A stretch of 64,000 bases of DNA from Aspidapion aeneum (GCA_963576565.1 OY755038.1:17554087-17618086); one strand, 5' to 3'. Counted from the first letter of the stretch, positions 20,256 to 31,780 are shown. Notes: generated from the sequence alone by a model not told the origin. Numbers and translations are program-made.

Positions 20256-22084
20256 TATCTATTTCTGATTGTTTCCCTAAAAGTAACAAAAAAATTTCTT
20301 ATAGTTTAAGGGGATACCCCAGTCACTTCTAAAAAACACTGTTTTCTAAAGCTTACTTAACTTTTTTGGATCGAATTTTAAAATTACAATAAGGCGAGTC
20401 AGCAAAAGTGCTGGGCGATATTCTGACAGTTTTTCATTTAAAACTGACTGTTGATCTTTCAAAATTGACATACCAAAATCCATTTTATTATAATAATATA
20501 TTTAGTGGTTTATTTTCCTTTAATAAATATGATATTATTTATTCCGGTTCTTCATCATCATACACGAAGGGCTAATATTGAAAGAAGACAGCTGCTTTTT
20601 AAATTGAAACTGTCTAATTACTGCCTGCCACTATTACTGCCTGGCGTTATTGCAATAATTCCCTATTAACGAATTTCTAAACAAAACTTTCGATGAATTT
20701 AAAAACCATACTTTGTCATTTTTGACTTTAAGAAAAAAGTCACGCAACAACTTTTGTTTAAAGCCGAATTTTCTTTCGATAGGCAATACTATATTCCCGA
20801 TGTCCCTGTAAAAAAAATGTGTTTTATTATAACTCAGCTGCGTCATTTGAATTTCTTTCTGGAATCAGCGGAAAAAATACCACAACTTTGTTTATTTAAT
20901 TGACCCAGTAGCTCTACTATTAACAAAGTTGGTATAGTTTTTGCAAAGTCACTTGAATAACTCCTAATACGGGGTTCTATCGATTTCATGAAATTTTGCT
21001 TCATTCTGTCCTTCAAAAGTTATCCAAATTCATATAAAATCTTCCTGGTATAATTTTAACCCTACCGACAGAGAAAAGGCGCGGCTCTTTGCGGCCCGAC
21101 CACAAAGCATTTGTTTTCCGACAGACCGAGGCCAGGTGGATGGACGGCACCTGATTGGCAAATTTTTTTGAGATGCGCTCTTAATTGCTTTTAGGTGTTC
21201 GTTTCGGGACCCCTTTAGTCGGCAGTATGCAGAGTTAGAAAATAAATCAGTGTCGTGTCTGTAGGTGTAGGAATAGAAAGTTTTATTATCTATTTTTATT
21301 TCTTTAGTTTACGTCATAATTAAATGAAATAGTTTTCATGAGTATATCTACTGCCGCCCATGTCACTTTCTTTAAAGGATATGCCGATGGTCGGCGTTTA
21401 TCTTTGTTCAACTGACTTTGCAAAAACTATAATCAAATTATAGACCCATTTCATTTCACCGGTCTATCAACTATGTAATTTATATAATTTATATGCCTCG
21501 GACATTGATATTGAAGATATTAATATAAGCATAGAGTTATAACTATCTAACTATTATAGGCTAGCCAAAGAGGGTTGTGATTAGTTTTAAACTTAGAGTA
21601 ACAAAATATTTTATTACTCTAAGGTTTTAAACATATATTTAGGTGTATAAAGAAGTAGTTTTAATGTAGTCTTTTTAAACTTGGTTTGTTTTTTTCTGTA
21701 TGTTATCTATTGCTGGCCTGTTTACGCTCATCGGTGGGATGAGCATTAAGTATAATTGCGTGGATTGAAAATGTTTCGTAATATTTTTGTCCGCTACTAA
21801 CATTTTACAAACTTAAAACATCACCGTTTTAAAATAATTAATAATTATTATGGTAGCAATAAAGTAACAATTTTTGAAAGTTATAATTAAATCATTTCTT
21901 AACAGTTCGAGATCCTCTGGCTGGAAGATGAGTATAAACGGGTCACGGGAATTCTTAAGGTTTTATTGATAGTGGTTAGAATTATGTGGAATTTTACTAA
22001 ACTGTATTTGTAATTGGCCATTGGCTTTTCATATATGAGAAATAAATAAATAAACTAATTAATTACTACATTTCCGAAAATTTA
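20256..22084. other. Chitinase 5' flank; no gene seen
   Basis: Presumed promoter/5' UTR side of chitinase (minus strand) and intergenic DNA. I could not place a TATA box or initiator with confidence. A short palindrome (cttagagtaa...ttactctaag, 21593-21625) recurs at 45661-45695. An aataaataaata run at ~22040 could be a LINE tail. No coding exon was recognised. Confidence 0.5.
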
Positions 22085-22200
22085 CAAACAAACCTCACAG
22101 AAAAGAAGATATACCACAGCCTAGATAAAAGTACGCCGTCCTTGTGTATATTCCTAGATCTCGCCATGGCTTTCGACACTTTCCGCCATGCCAGGGGAGG
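22085..22200 (+). mobile_element. Non-LTR reverse transcriptase relic (motif A region)
   Basis: The plus strand reads YHSLDKSTPSLCIFLDLAMA then FDTFRHA. This matches the LDLxxAFDxxxH catalytic motif A of non-LTR reverse transcriptases. Only about 40 codons survive, and they are flanked by unrelated sequence with a G-run. Confidence 0.65.
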
Positions 22201-22439
22201 ATCTATTAACTTTATTTGGGGGGCATAAAGCTATTTAGCACAGTTACCAGGTGTATTCTGCGTGTCAAAACTAAATATAGTTTGAGATGTGGGGGGGGGG
22301 GATTTAACCTTTTTCCCCTCCCGTAGATCCGCGCCTGGCCACACAGCAATATTGGAAGTTTTGCGGGAATCTGGGGTGCGATAAATATAGCTAAATGTGT
22401 CAGTAATTTCAAAGTTGTTAAGTGTGCTATTCCACAGAG

Positions 22440-22800
22440 AACTATTTTCGACCCTATTTTATTATAAACTTTAGCTACAGAGCTGAAATTTGGAAAACTT
22501 ATAGAAATTATGACTAAACTCTCGGAAAAAATTGAAAAACCCCATAATTTTAATTTACTTTCCTCTCCTATCAATGTAAACCCATGTAAAAGTAACATTG
22601 CCAACTTTCAGAAACGCTAGATAGTTGCGCTTTGGCAAACTTATAGAAGCTACGATAAAACTATAGGCCCAAATTAAAAAATCCAAAAATTTTGATCTAC
22701 TTCCTTCACCTATACATGTAAAGTAATCTAAAACTATTATTGCCCACTTCCAGAATGATAGAAAGCTAGGATTTGGCAAACTGACAGAAGTTATAGAAAA
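22440..22800 (-). repeat. Satellite-like array, locus 1 (~140-bp unit)
   Basis: Two to three diverged units with the phrases gtaacattgccaactttcagaaacgctag and aaaactataggc. The same family occurs at 26965-27650 (same orientation) and, reversed, at 49480-50440. Unit borders are blurred. Confidence 0.7.
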
Positions 22801-22894
22801 GTTGTTAAAAAACCTCCAAATTCCCCTATTCCTCCTTCTCCTTTTCTCTTAAACTCTCAAAGGTATTTATTAAAAAATCAGGCATTAACACAAT

Positions 22895-23606
22895 TATACA
22901 GGGTGTTTTAAAATTCAATAACATAATTTTATTGATAATTTGGTTTAATGATTTCAAGATTTCATATAATTATAGGTCCACAAACGCTTAGTTTTCTAGA
23001 TACAGGGTGATAAAATTTTGTTTTTTTTTCTAGCTCTTACAGTTTTTGAGATATTTAGCATAGGCACTACACTATTTGGCATGCCGAGTATGTTTTATTT
23101 AATTTGTTTATTTTAATATACCCGCTATACCACATTGGAGCATTTTTTTATTTTATAATAGCAGCCTTTGATGCAACAGCGATTTTCTCTAAAACGGTTA
23201 AAGATACAAAAAAATTGCACGAAACAAAAGTTTGCAAATGAAACAGGAATTTTATTTCTTCTACTAAACTACCTACTTCTGGCTACCAGTGGCTTACAAG
23301 GAAAAAAATCCAGGGGAAAAGGCGACATGACCCCTGAAAAAGTATCACTCTGTAGATTTGTACTATTATTTGGCATGTCTAACAGTATAGTGCCTATAAC
23401 TTAATATACGTGCCAAATTTGAACTAAATATCTCAAAAACTGCACGATCTATAGACAATAAACTAAAAAGAAAATTAAACATTAACAATCTGTATTTCAA
23501 AAACAAGGCGTTTGAGGACCTATGCTTATATAAAAGTTTTATTTTCAAATCACTTAAGGAATCCAACACTAAAATTATGTTATTGAATTTTGAAACACCC
23601 TGTATA
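22895..23606. mobile_element. MITE, ~710 bp, TIR TATACAGGGTGTTT
   Basis: TIRs of about 36 bp: left tatacagggtgttttaaaat, right its complement ending acaccctgtata, continuing into a shared tcaataacataattttat region. The flanks carry TA. No transposase ORF was found inside. The same CAGGGTGT type of end occurs at 48292 and near 34480. Confidence 0.8.
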
Positions 23607-24309
23607 CAATATATAGTAACGTAGAGGTATTAACACATAAATTAAGACGAGTATCAAAAACTAACGATTGCAAAAAAATTACCCCATCATTCCTCTTTCA
23701 TTTCCAGTATGAATCCGTTCCCCTCTATGGTTAAAAGACAGTAATATTGATAAAATATAAACAATCAAAAGAGGAAGCGCTAATTTCAAATATTTATCAT
23801 AAGTACCTACAGTATGCAAAAAAGTAAATATAGTCATCTACCTTATAGTCTCCATTATTCATTATTCTGGTTACTTTGATTCGCTTGTCGGAAGCTTGAT
23901 GTAAACCTTGAGGGCTTTTTTAAAGTGAATCATACGTTTAACTAGGCGTACGTTTTTAAAACGTCCCCTAGTTCCGAAATGGACGTTTTAAAAACGTTTT
24001 TAAAACGTACCTGTGTTACTGGTGACAGTTTTTTGGTGACAGTTTGAGTGAGTTGACATCTTTTGTGTCATATTTTTTTTTAAATGTTACCTGTTTAATT
24101 TTATGCTACACTTGTAAATACTACAAGTAATTTATTTCCTTACTGTTTTATTTTCGATTTTTTTATTATTATTTATTTTATTTTAACAATCATACTTTAT
24201 ATTGACTAAATAAAACTATGTTTATTTTAAATGCCTACTTTAGGTAAATAAACAATAAATAATAATGAAACATTTATATTGTTAGGCTTAATTAGATGCT
24301 TAAAAATGT
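23607..24309. other. Intergenic; short palindrome at 23944-24012
   Basis: No gene seen. The segment 23944-24012 holds the inverted phrases cgtacgtttttaaaacgtcc and ggacgttttaaaaacg...aaacgtac, a possible small foldback. Confidence 0.5.
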
Positions 24310-24395
24310 TGATGTAAAATTGTAATATGTATTTTGACTGGATCCACGCCCATCTGGGTAATACGGATTTAATAAAGAATTAAAAAAAAACCAGG
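24310..24395 (+). mobile_element. Possible LINE 3' end with AATAAA and oligo(A)
   Basis: The sequence tggatccacgcccatctggg followed by aataaagaattaaaaaaaaa looks like the processed 3' end of a retrotransposed sequence. No coding region is attached, so the call is weak. Confidence 0.35.
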
Positions 24396-25019
24396 GAAAC
24401 GAGTGAAATAACTGCTTTAAAAACTGGTTTGAGCGCATGCAAAAGTGCATTAATTTTTATGGAGAATACCTCAAGAAAAAATAATGTGTTTAAAAGTTAT
24501 CTATGTTTTCTTCCAGCTGTATAATTATGGAAAACCTAAAAGGCAACCCTCGTAACTGAGATTCCCTAAAATTGTCTACTTTAAATTAACCTAACTTAAC
24601 CTAACCTACCAGCTTGATGGAATTATCCAAAACACTTTTTTAGAAAATTTGGTAGGTCGATTTTAAAACCTACTTTAATTAGAAATATTAGATGCAGATA
24701 TTTATAAAGTTTTCCAGGGGGCAATAATTTTCTCGATAAATATGAACGGGATTAATTTTTGCAATATATCATAAAATTCCATTAATCTGAACTATATAAG
24801 TGCGGTAGTTCCAAAAATAAAGCAGGTAGATAAGGTTTGTGTCATTTGAACTTTTTATTTCTTTGTTCTGTCTTCTATTGCAGACAATTTGCCAGTATAC
24901 ATCAGAGCATCGGCGTATACAGAAACTAATTTAGGGGGGGGGGGGTAGAGGAGAAAAAGAATATTTACGTAATTACCAAGTTAGCCAAAAAACCGGACAA
25001 AATGGTTTTTATTATAACT
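24396..25019. other. Intergenic, nothing recognised
   Basis: AT-rich, with an 11-base G run at about 24936. No gene or repeat boundary was recognised. Confidence 0.5.
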
Positions 25020-25280
25020 TTCGAACTAGATCATCCATTTTAATGAAGCAAAATTTTGGGGAATTTTTGCGCAAATATTTTTTTTAACGAAATTTTAAAT
25101 TCAAAAGACAGAATCGAACTAAACCCTTCAAAGAGGCTCATTTATCTGGGGGTACAGCAGTGCCCTAAGTTCGCGCAAACTGCTGTACTATCTTCTCTTA
25201 AAACATTTCAGCCCATATTTGACTTCTCTAAAACTCTTCTTCGGAATGAGCTAAAGTCGTAGGCGTTCATAGGGTTAACA
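25020..25280 (-). repeat. Copy of the 49.3/50.5-kb direct repeat
   Basis: Reverse-complement relative of the segments 49303-49465 and 50497-50645: shared phrases include tcggaatgagct and cagtgccc...ttcgcgc. It belongs to the same composite repeat family as the satellite loci. Confidence 0.6.
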
Positions 25281-25428
25281 AGCCCTCCAAGTTTTATTGA
25301 TTTCTATAGAGTAATATAGTAGGTACGAAATTTAAAAAAAACGTCGAAATTGGGTATTTGACAAATTTTATAAAAGTGTTTAGAATGATGCATAGGTTCC
25401 TAATTTGCTACGCAAAATTATTAAAATA

Positions 25429-25613
25429 CAGTCGAACCTCTATAACTCGAACCTGAAGGGACAACCAAAACAGTTCGAGTTATGGAGAGTTCGAGTTATA
25501 GAAACTCGAGTTACATGGATTAAAATACATGTAAAAAGCGCAGGGACCGCTTAAAAGGTTCGAGTTATAGAGAGGTTCGAGTTATAGAGGTTCGAGTTAG
25601 AGAGGTTCGACTG
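25429..25613. mobile_element. Tc1/mariner-class (Tigger/pogo-like) MITE, copy 1
   Basis: A 185-bp palindromic element bounded by CAGTCGAACCTCT and AGAGGTTCGACTG, with TA on both sides. The interior repeats cgagttatag on the right arm. Target TA and CAG...CTG ends fit pogo/Tigger elements. Identical-length copies are at 33914, 36234 and 63498. Confidence 0.85.
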
Positions 25614-25803
25614 TAGTATATTTTATCATGACTTCATTTAAAATGAAGTTTTCTAATTTCCGATTTGAATTTGCCGCTAAAACGCTCATTTCTAGCATAG
25701 CGTTGCAATGACGTCACAGTGCAGTAAACTCGCGGACAGATACACGGCATTCAAGTGTTTATTAGTTTTTGGTCTGTGTTTTTACTGTTTTTTATGTAAA
25801 AAA

Positions 25804-25976
25804 ATGTCCTATAAGTGCCTCGGTGTTCGAATACTAGCATAAAAACACCTGAAAAACTATTTACTCATGTGCCTACAGCAGCAAATCAACAGAAAAAGTG
25901 GCTTGAACTTGCTCAAAGAGACCCAAGGGCCTTATCTAATACATCTTCACTTTACATTTGTGAAGATCACTTTGAT
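25804..25976 (+). pseudogene. THAP-domain first exon, frameshifted
   Basis: The frame from 25815 reads PRCSNTSIKTPEKLFTHVPT followed by KKWLELAQRDPRAL and SLYICEDHFD, then a gtgagt donor. This is the N-terminal THAP zinc finger (C..C, W, CxxH) found in THAP proteins and P-element-like transposases. The upstream ATG (25804, MSYKC) is in another frame, so one indel separates the first Cys from the rest. No following exon was found, so it is probably a TE-derived or dead copy. Confidence 0.75.
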
Positions 25977-26097
25977 GTGAGTATAACTAAATTGTTTCTA
26001 TTAATTTTTCTCACGTTGTCTATAATATATATAACTATTTCGTAAATGACGATGAAATTTTTGAGGTTATGTTTATTACAAGGGGTGAACAACAATA

Positions 26098-26245
26098 ATA
26101 GGCAGAAAGGTGTACACATTTTTAGGCGGTGCTAGGCAGTTATTAGGCAGGACTAGGGAGTACCTCTAAATGCAGGATGAGGCAGTGCACATGCAGGCTA
26201 AATGTAGGACTGAGCAGTGCATATGCAAGACTAGGCAGTGCATAT
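26098..26245. repeat. Short minisatellite, aggcagtgcatatgcagg type
   Basis: About six imperfect units of 20-28 bp with aggcagtgcacatgcaggct, aggcagtgcatatg and related phrases. Lies downstream of the THAP relic. Confidence 0.7.
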
Positions 26246-26964
26246 TTGTTGAAGGGTCATAAGAATTCTTTCTAACAAAATGTATTTAGAAAATTTTGTT
26301 TTAAAAAATCAATTTTTGATTGTTTCTTAATGCTCAAAATAATAATGATTGTGTATTTAATTGAATCTATTGTAAGTGGCATATTAAACAAAAAAGCAAA
26401 ACGTATAACCTAACCTCAAAATCTAAATGAGTAAAAGTAGGCGAAGAATATCGTAAAAGAACTTTCAGTTATATACAAAACAACTCATCGAATAATTACA
26501 TTAACATTTTAACGTTTCTAAATTCCCCAGTACAAAAATCACTGTTGTTGGCAAAGTAGCCTGCCACCATAAAGGAATTCAGCATTGGCAAGTTGGAGCT
26601 ATCGGCTTTGAATAATCCGTTTTCCATTGAAAATGTTTTTTATAAGCAAAACACAAAATAAAATCTAATTTAGGACGACAATTCGCACTTTAAACCAAAG
26701 CAAACATTACCATCCATAAGAAAATAACACAGAAAATAAGTTCGTTCGAAGCGTTTACTGTTTTGCGACGTCACTTGCAGCGGATTGGTAGACCGCCTGT
26801 TTTGAATCACGTGGCTAATTGTTTGAATTCAATGAATTTATTTAATAAAAAGAACTATGAATTTGATAAAAAATTAAACAAAAAAGTTTGTTTTTAGCAT
26901 TCCCAAGACCTGAAGAGATATCTAAAAATAAATATATATTTATTTTTTACTACCGTCAAACACC
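26246..26964. other. Intergenic, nothing recognised
   Basis: AT-rich sequence. A GC-richer patch at 26755-26810 contains tgcgacgtcacttgcagcgg. No exon or element boundary was recognised. Confidence 0.5.
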
Positions 26965-27650
26965 CTATTGCCACTCATTCACTCACTTATGTATAGATCA
27001 TTACAATTCTACTGTACTTTTAGACATGCTACAAAGCTGATAGAAATTATGACCAAACCCCTGGGAAAGAACCAAAAAATCCTTAAATTCTAATTTAGTC
27101 TCCAACCTATACATGTAAAGTTATGTAAAACTAACATTGCCCACTTCCAGAAACGCTTGAGAGCTGAGCTTTAGGAGACTATAGGAACTATGCTAAAACT
27201 ATAAGAAAAAATTTAAAAATCCAAAAATTTTAATTTATTTTCTTCCTTTAGAAATGTAAAGTTATGTAAAAGTAACATTGGCCACTTCCAGAAACGCTAG
27301 AGAGCTGAGCTTTGGATGGCCGATAGGAACTATGATAAAACTATAGAAAAAAATAAAAAAACCCCAAAAGTTTGATTTACTTCCCTCTCCTATAAATGTA
27401 AAATTATGTAAAAGTAACATTGCCCACTTCCAGAAACGCTAGAGAGCTGAGCATTGGAATACTGATACAAAACTACAAGAAAAAATTTGGAAACACCAAC
27501 ATTTTAATTTAATTCCCCCCCCCCCATAAATGTAAATTTAAAAGTAAAAGTAACATTGCCCACTTCCAAAAATGCTAGAGAGCTAAGCTTTGGAAGGCTG
27601 ATAGGAACTATGATAAAACCATGGAAAAAAAACCTCAAAATTTTAAATAA
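26965..27650 (-). repeat. Satellite-like array, locus 2 (~140-bp unit, 4-5 copies)
   Basis: Tandem units with ttgcccacttccagaaacg, gctagagagctgagctttgg and cataaatgtaaa. A flank at 26970-27030 (cactcattcactcacttatg) is the reverse complement of the flank at 50400-50440, so loci 2 and 3 share a defined edge and belong to one mobile composite repeat. Confidence 0.8.
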
Positions 27651-28630
27651 GGCATTGTAAAAGTTTTTTTAAATTTGTAAAAACGCCCTATTTCAGTTGC
27701 GCACAGCGAGGTGTGAATCATTAAAATCAATTTAGTGGTTTCCGAAAAATGATTATACGACTGCCTTCTTAATTTCCTTCTCATAAATTAATTGTTTAGT
27801 AACATCGATTTTAACAAAATAAAAAATATAGTAATAATTGACTGACTGGTATCTAAAAATAATTGTCAAAATTTATCACCATCTAGAAATTCAAGATCAT
27901 TATTAGTGAAACACGATTAATAGATTTATGCAATATGCCATAAGTGCACATGTGCATATGCACCAAATTTTACTTAAAAAATATTAAAATTTGATCATCC
28001 TTTAATTTAATTAATAATGTCATCAAAAAGTATCAATAAACCCCAAAACGAATTCACTGAATACTTGAACCAGAAATTAATACCTGGTATGTGTTTGTTT
28101 TCGTGTTCAAACCAGGATACGGTGGATGGCGGATGCGCTATGATCTCTATATACATGGGCGCACCCCGGGGGGGGGGCCAAGCCTATGATTTTTGTATAT
28201 ATTTTCCACATATTTCATGAATAAACACAAAAAATAGCATGAAATCCGACATTATGAGGACTCGGCCCCCCCCCCCCCAAGACATATTCCTGGCTGCGTT
28301 ACTGCTATATAGTTACTTCGAATATAATTAATTGCTTTACTGGAAGCAAATTCTATGCATCGTAGATGTTATGCCGCATTCTAATTACGAAATATAGAAA
28401 GAGAGGACGACACGGCAGAAATTCGTCTCGATGCCTCCCGCACCCCCGCGTCACCGGTTAGCGTTACCTGTTACAGCACCTCACGTGCACTTAAAATAAG
28501 TGCGCTTAGACAACTTGGTGTTATCGGTCAGGCGCTTTGTTTTGATTTCGACGATTTCGTAGTTACGACAATGGCGGAAGTTTCTAATTAGCATTAGCGT
28601 GCAATATTTAAAATCAATAAAATTTTCTTC
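27651..28630. other. Intergenic; G/C homopolymers at 28165-28275
   Basis: No gene recognised. G-run (28169-28177) and C-run (28266-28278) lie about 100 bp apart and may be ends of a small element. 28380-28630 is GC-richer and lies just upstream of the hAT-like exon, so it may be a former 5' region. Confidence 0.45.
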
Positions 28631-28635
28631 TTTAG

Positions 28636-28813
28636 CACAATGGATGAGAATAGATTAACGATCCTCGCAATGTTATCTATTGAGAAGAAAATGATTCAAG
28701 AAATTCCAAAGTTCAATAAATTGGTTATTGAAGAATTTATTTCAAAAAAAGGACAGCCGCCTTCATTTTCAATACAAAACGTGCTTGTGAAAGATAGATT
28801 ACAACCACGCGCA
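28636..28813 (+). pseudogene. hAT/ZMYM1-like C-terminal dimerisation exon
   Basis: Reads TMDENRLTILAMLSIEKKMI followed by PKFNKLVIEEFISKKG. The (E)RL..LAMLSIE motif is the C-terminal hAT dimerisation region of ZMYM1-like proteins common in insects. It is preceded by an acceptor (ttctttag) and followed by a gt donor, so it was an exon. No other exon of this gene is adjacent; a matching N-terminal fragment is 24 kb away and need not belong to it. Confidence 0.7.
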
Positions 28814-28886
28814 GGTACTGTATTTATGTTATGGAAGTCCCTTTAAAAAAAAACTAAAGTCAACATTACTACGCCTTCTAGGTAAC

Positions 28887-29171
28887 CAGTGGCGGATCCA
28901 GGGGGGGGGGGCACTAGGGGCACTTGCCCCCCCCCGAGAATTTTTTGAATATACAAGAAATGAGTAGAAAGTAATGTTTTTGCTAATAAAAATTCAAAAT
29001 TTTTGCCTGCGGCGCATGAAAGTGTCTATTGTTATTATCATAGATATTACAACCACTGACTAATTCAATAAAATGCTGCTTAAAAAATATATACCGTTTT
29101 TTACCAACAGAGAAAGTCACCTAAAGTGCCCCCCCCCCCCCCCCCGAGAAGCACCTCTGGATCCGCCCTTG
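28887..29171. mobile_element. hAT MITE with GGCGGATCCAG ends and G-runs, 285 bp
   Basis: Left end CAGTGGCGGATCCAGG with a G-run; the right end is the complement of CAAGGGCGGATCCAGAGG. The perfect 8-bp target duplication TAGGTAAC occurs at 28879-28886 and 29172-29179. Such CAGTGGCGGATCC ends are common to hAT-derived MITEs in many animals. No coding capacity. Confidence 0.9.
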
Positions 29172-29179
29172 TAGGTAAC

Positions 29180-29650
29180 TCGATTGATTTGGTGTACCAA
29201 ACGTTCAACTCAGGTTAAGTGATTTTAACAACCGAACAAAAAAAAATTAGTTGAGGAAAATAGCCTTCATTGCCTTTCAGCATTTCCCGAAATGTGTTTT
29301 CGTGAGCGTGGAATGGTCGATAAAAATTAAACAATAGGCAAGGAATTAAAAAATCCCTGCCGTGCGATAAATTAAATCTTAATAATGTATTAAAAAGGAT
29401 TAATACTTTATTAAGATTTATTGATGGACAAAAAATTTAAGGCAGATAATACTGCAAAATATGGAACTATTAATCTATTTATTACGTAAATAAGCTGTCG
29501 TGATGTAACTGTTTCCAGGCTCTAATCGCACTTCATAGAAGCAAAAAAAAACACATAGAATAAATAACAGTATTAGTAGCAGTAGGACTAGTAATGGGGG
29601 GTGACCTACAGGTCTGACAAGTAAGCCAGAGTATAGGCAAAGTTTAAACA
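29180..29650. other. Intergenic, nothing recognised
   Basis: AT-rich. Contains ttaataatgtattaaaaagg and its near-complement around 29378-29420, a minor palindrome. No gene. Confidence 0.5.
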
Positions 29651-29651
29651 A

Positions 29652-29876
29652 TTAAAATATAAGTTGCTGCACTTGTCAAAAATCAATGGAAATATAGAGA
29701 TCTAAGGCTCAAGATCCACCAGCTAGTAACCCGCTGCAAAACAGGTGTGCGATTCGGCGTTTGATTTCGGCCGCCGGCTCAAAGATCCACCAGCCAGAAA
29801 CCCGCTGCAAAACAGGTGTGCGATTCGGCGTTTGATGTCGGCCGCCGCACAAGTGCAGCAATTTATATTTTAAACA
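29652..29876. mobile_element. Foldback element with internal ~73-bp duplication
   Basis: Ends aaatataagttgctgcacttgt and acaagtgcagcaatttatat form inverted repeats. The interior has two direct copies of ~73 bp (agatccaccagc...cggccgccg at about 29711-29778 and 29785-29849). Non-coding. Confidence 0.7.
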
Positions 29877-29889
29877 TTTCGCCGCCATT

Positions 29890-30362
29890 TCAAATTTTGA
29901 ACAATTTTTTTTTAGTGGCCTTTAACTTCAAAAACTAATTATTTTTAAGAAACCAAAATGGCCGATCCAAAATGACGGACTTTCTTATTTATGAACCGAT
30001 GTGCGATGTGTGAATTTTAAGTTTGAGTAAAAAATTGTGTTAAATGACCTCAAGCAATGTAATATTTCAAGTTTGAGACAAGTCGGTTAGTAAGTAAGAA
30101 AATCCGCCATTTTAGATCCGCCATTTTGTTTTTTTTAAGTTTGAGTTAAAAATTGTGTTAAATGATCTCAAGCAATGTAATATTTCAAGTTTGAGACAAA
30201 TCGGTTAGTAAATAAAAAAATCCGCCATTTTGGATCCGCCATTTCCAAAAATTTTGTTAAATGACCTCAAGCAATGTAATATTTCAAGTTTGAGACAAAT
30301 CGGTTAGTAAATAAGAAAATCCGCCATTTTGGATCCGTCATTTTGATTTTTGGATCCGCCAC
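29890..30362. repeat. Tandem ~115-bp repeat with 'atccgccattt' phrases
   Basis: At least three units share tgacctcaagcaatgtaata, ttcaagtttgagacaa and tccgccatttt. The last unit is shortened. Non-coding. Confidence 0.75.
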
Positions 30363-30571
30363 TGTTGTAATAAAAACGTAAATGGTAGTGTTACCAGGTT
30401 ACCAAACACTACAACTACCAAGATTCAACAGTCGACCTAATGGATTTAACTTTACTTAACAAAAACAAATTTCCAAAAAAAATTGCGTAAACAATTTTTT
30501 AAAGATGTTTTTATATAAATAATATATATTTTATTTTTCATCTACACATTTTATCAAAAAAAAATTTTTTA

Positions 30572-30712
30572 GTCCGGCGCCGAGTTGGCCGGCGCCCAGT
30601 TGGCGACGCCGAGTTGGCCCGGCGCCCAGTTGGCCCGGCGCCCAGTTGACGGCGCCGAGTTGGCGGCGCCCAGTTTGCGGCGCCGAGTTGGCGGCGCCCA
30701 GTTGTCCCATTC
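30572..30712. repeat. GC-rich GGCGCCGAGTTGG minisatellite
   Basis: Around ten alternating units of ggcgccgagttgg and ggcgcccagttgg in otherwise AT-rich DNA. Units differ by short losses. A related phrase (gaattggccgaggctaatcgg) occurs at 33104-33140. See findings. Confidence 0.85.
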
Positions 30713-30827
30713 CGGTTAGCAGTATACCGGTTTCCTATGTATTTCTATGGTATATGCAAAATAAACCGAAATTCTTCAGTTTTATGTCATTTTCTCAAAA
30801 GCTAAGCATTTTACCATATAAATATGT

Positions 30828-31780
30828 ACTCTAAATACCCAAAAAGGGCTCTGTGTCGATGTTCGTTTAACAGCCTCTATAGTTTTTTTTGTTTGTGATT
30901 CTAATTTTTTGTTTCATTTTAAGAATGGTTTTCCTTCAGGTAAATCAGTATATTGAAGAAAACTGAAACACTTGATTTGGAAAACAGTTTTTTTTTGTTT
31001 TGAAAACTAGGTATCAAAAATAGTATGTTAACTTGCTGTTAAAGAATATAATATTTAGGAAAAATATGTTTTGTAGATTTAATTTTTTTTCTGTTTAGGG
31101 AAGCTGGCAAAACAATTAATTTTACTTGTTTTAAAAGGTAAAATTTAAATAAAAGACAATCCAATCCAGTCGTATAAATTCGATTACGGTCGCTTTTAGA
31201 ATTTTAAAACAATTGTAATGGGGAATGGGGCACTTCGCCGCCCCCGATTCACCGCCGTACCAACTCGCTACCAAACCAATTTTTGTTTATTTTGCATAAT
31301 AAACATTTTTTAAAATAATATAAAAAAAAACTAATCCTTTTTTGAGCTTCTCAGCCCGCGCAGCAATGGCTAGAGAAGGTATGGTTTTCGACAAAAAAAT
31401 ATTTTTTGAGATAACGCCGAAGATCTTTGTCGTGTCGTCTGTTCATGTGTGGGTCTGTGTGTTTGTATGTCTCTCCATAACCCGATAGCACCCAAACCGC
31501 TTAACCGATTTTCATGAAAGTTTCAGGTAAAATACAGTATATACAATACTTTAAAGAGCTGATTAGATTTTGGTCAAAATTAATTAAAATCTTCTTAACG
31601 GGCGTCGCTTCAATATGCGGTTTTCAAAATATAGTAGAACACATTTTCCTCAATAATTTTTGTTTTTACTAAAAGCTTCTGTTTCTGAGATATTTACAAA
31701 AACTCTTTGTAAGGCTGAGTGTGCTAATGGGCTAGGAAAGTATCAAATCCATCCATGATTTTTTTTTATATTGGTGCCTG
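30828..31780. repeat. Dispersed repeat segments
   Basis: 30828-30880 is the reverse complement of the 34488-34530 segment (ctctaaatacccaaaaagg). 31340-31700 carries accgattttcatgaaagttt and atatgcggttttcaaaatat, relatives of which lie at 42050-42260 (reversed), 43290-43560 and 62870-62960. No ORF. Confidence 0.6.
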
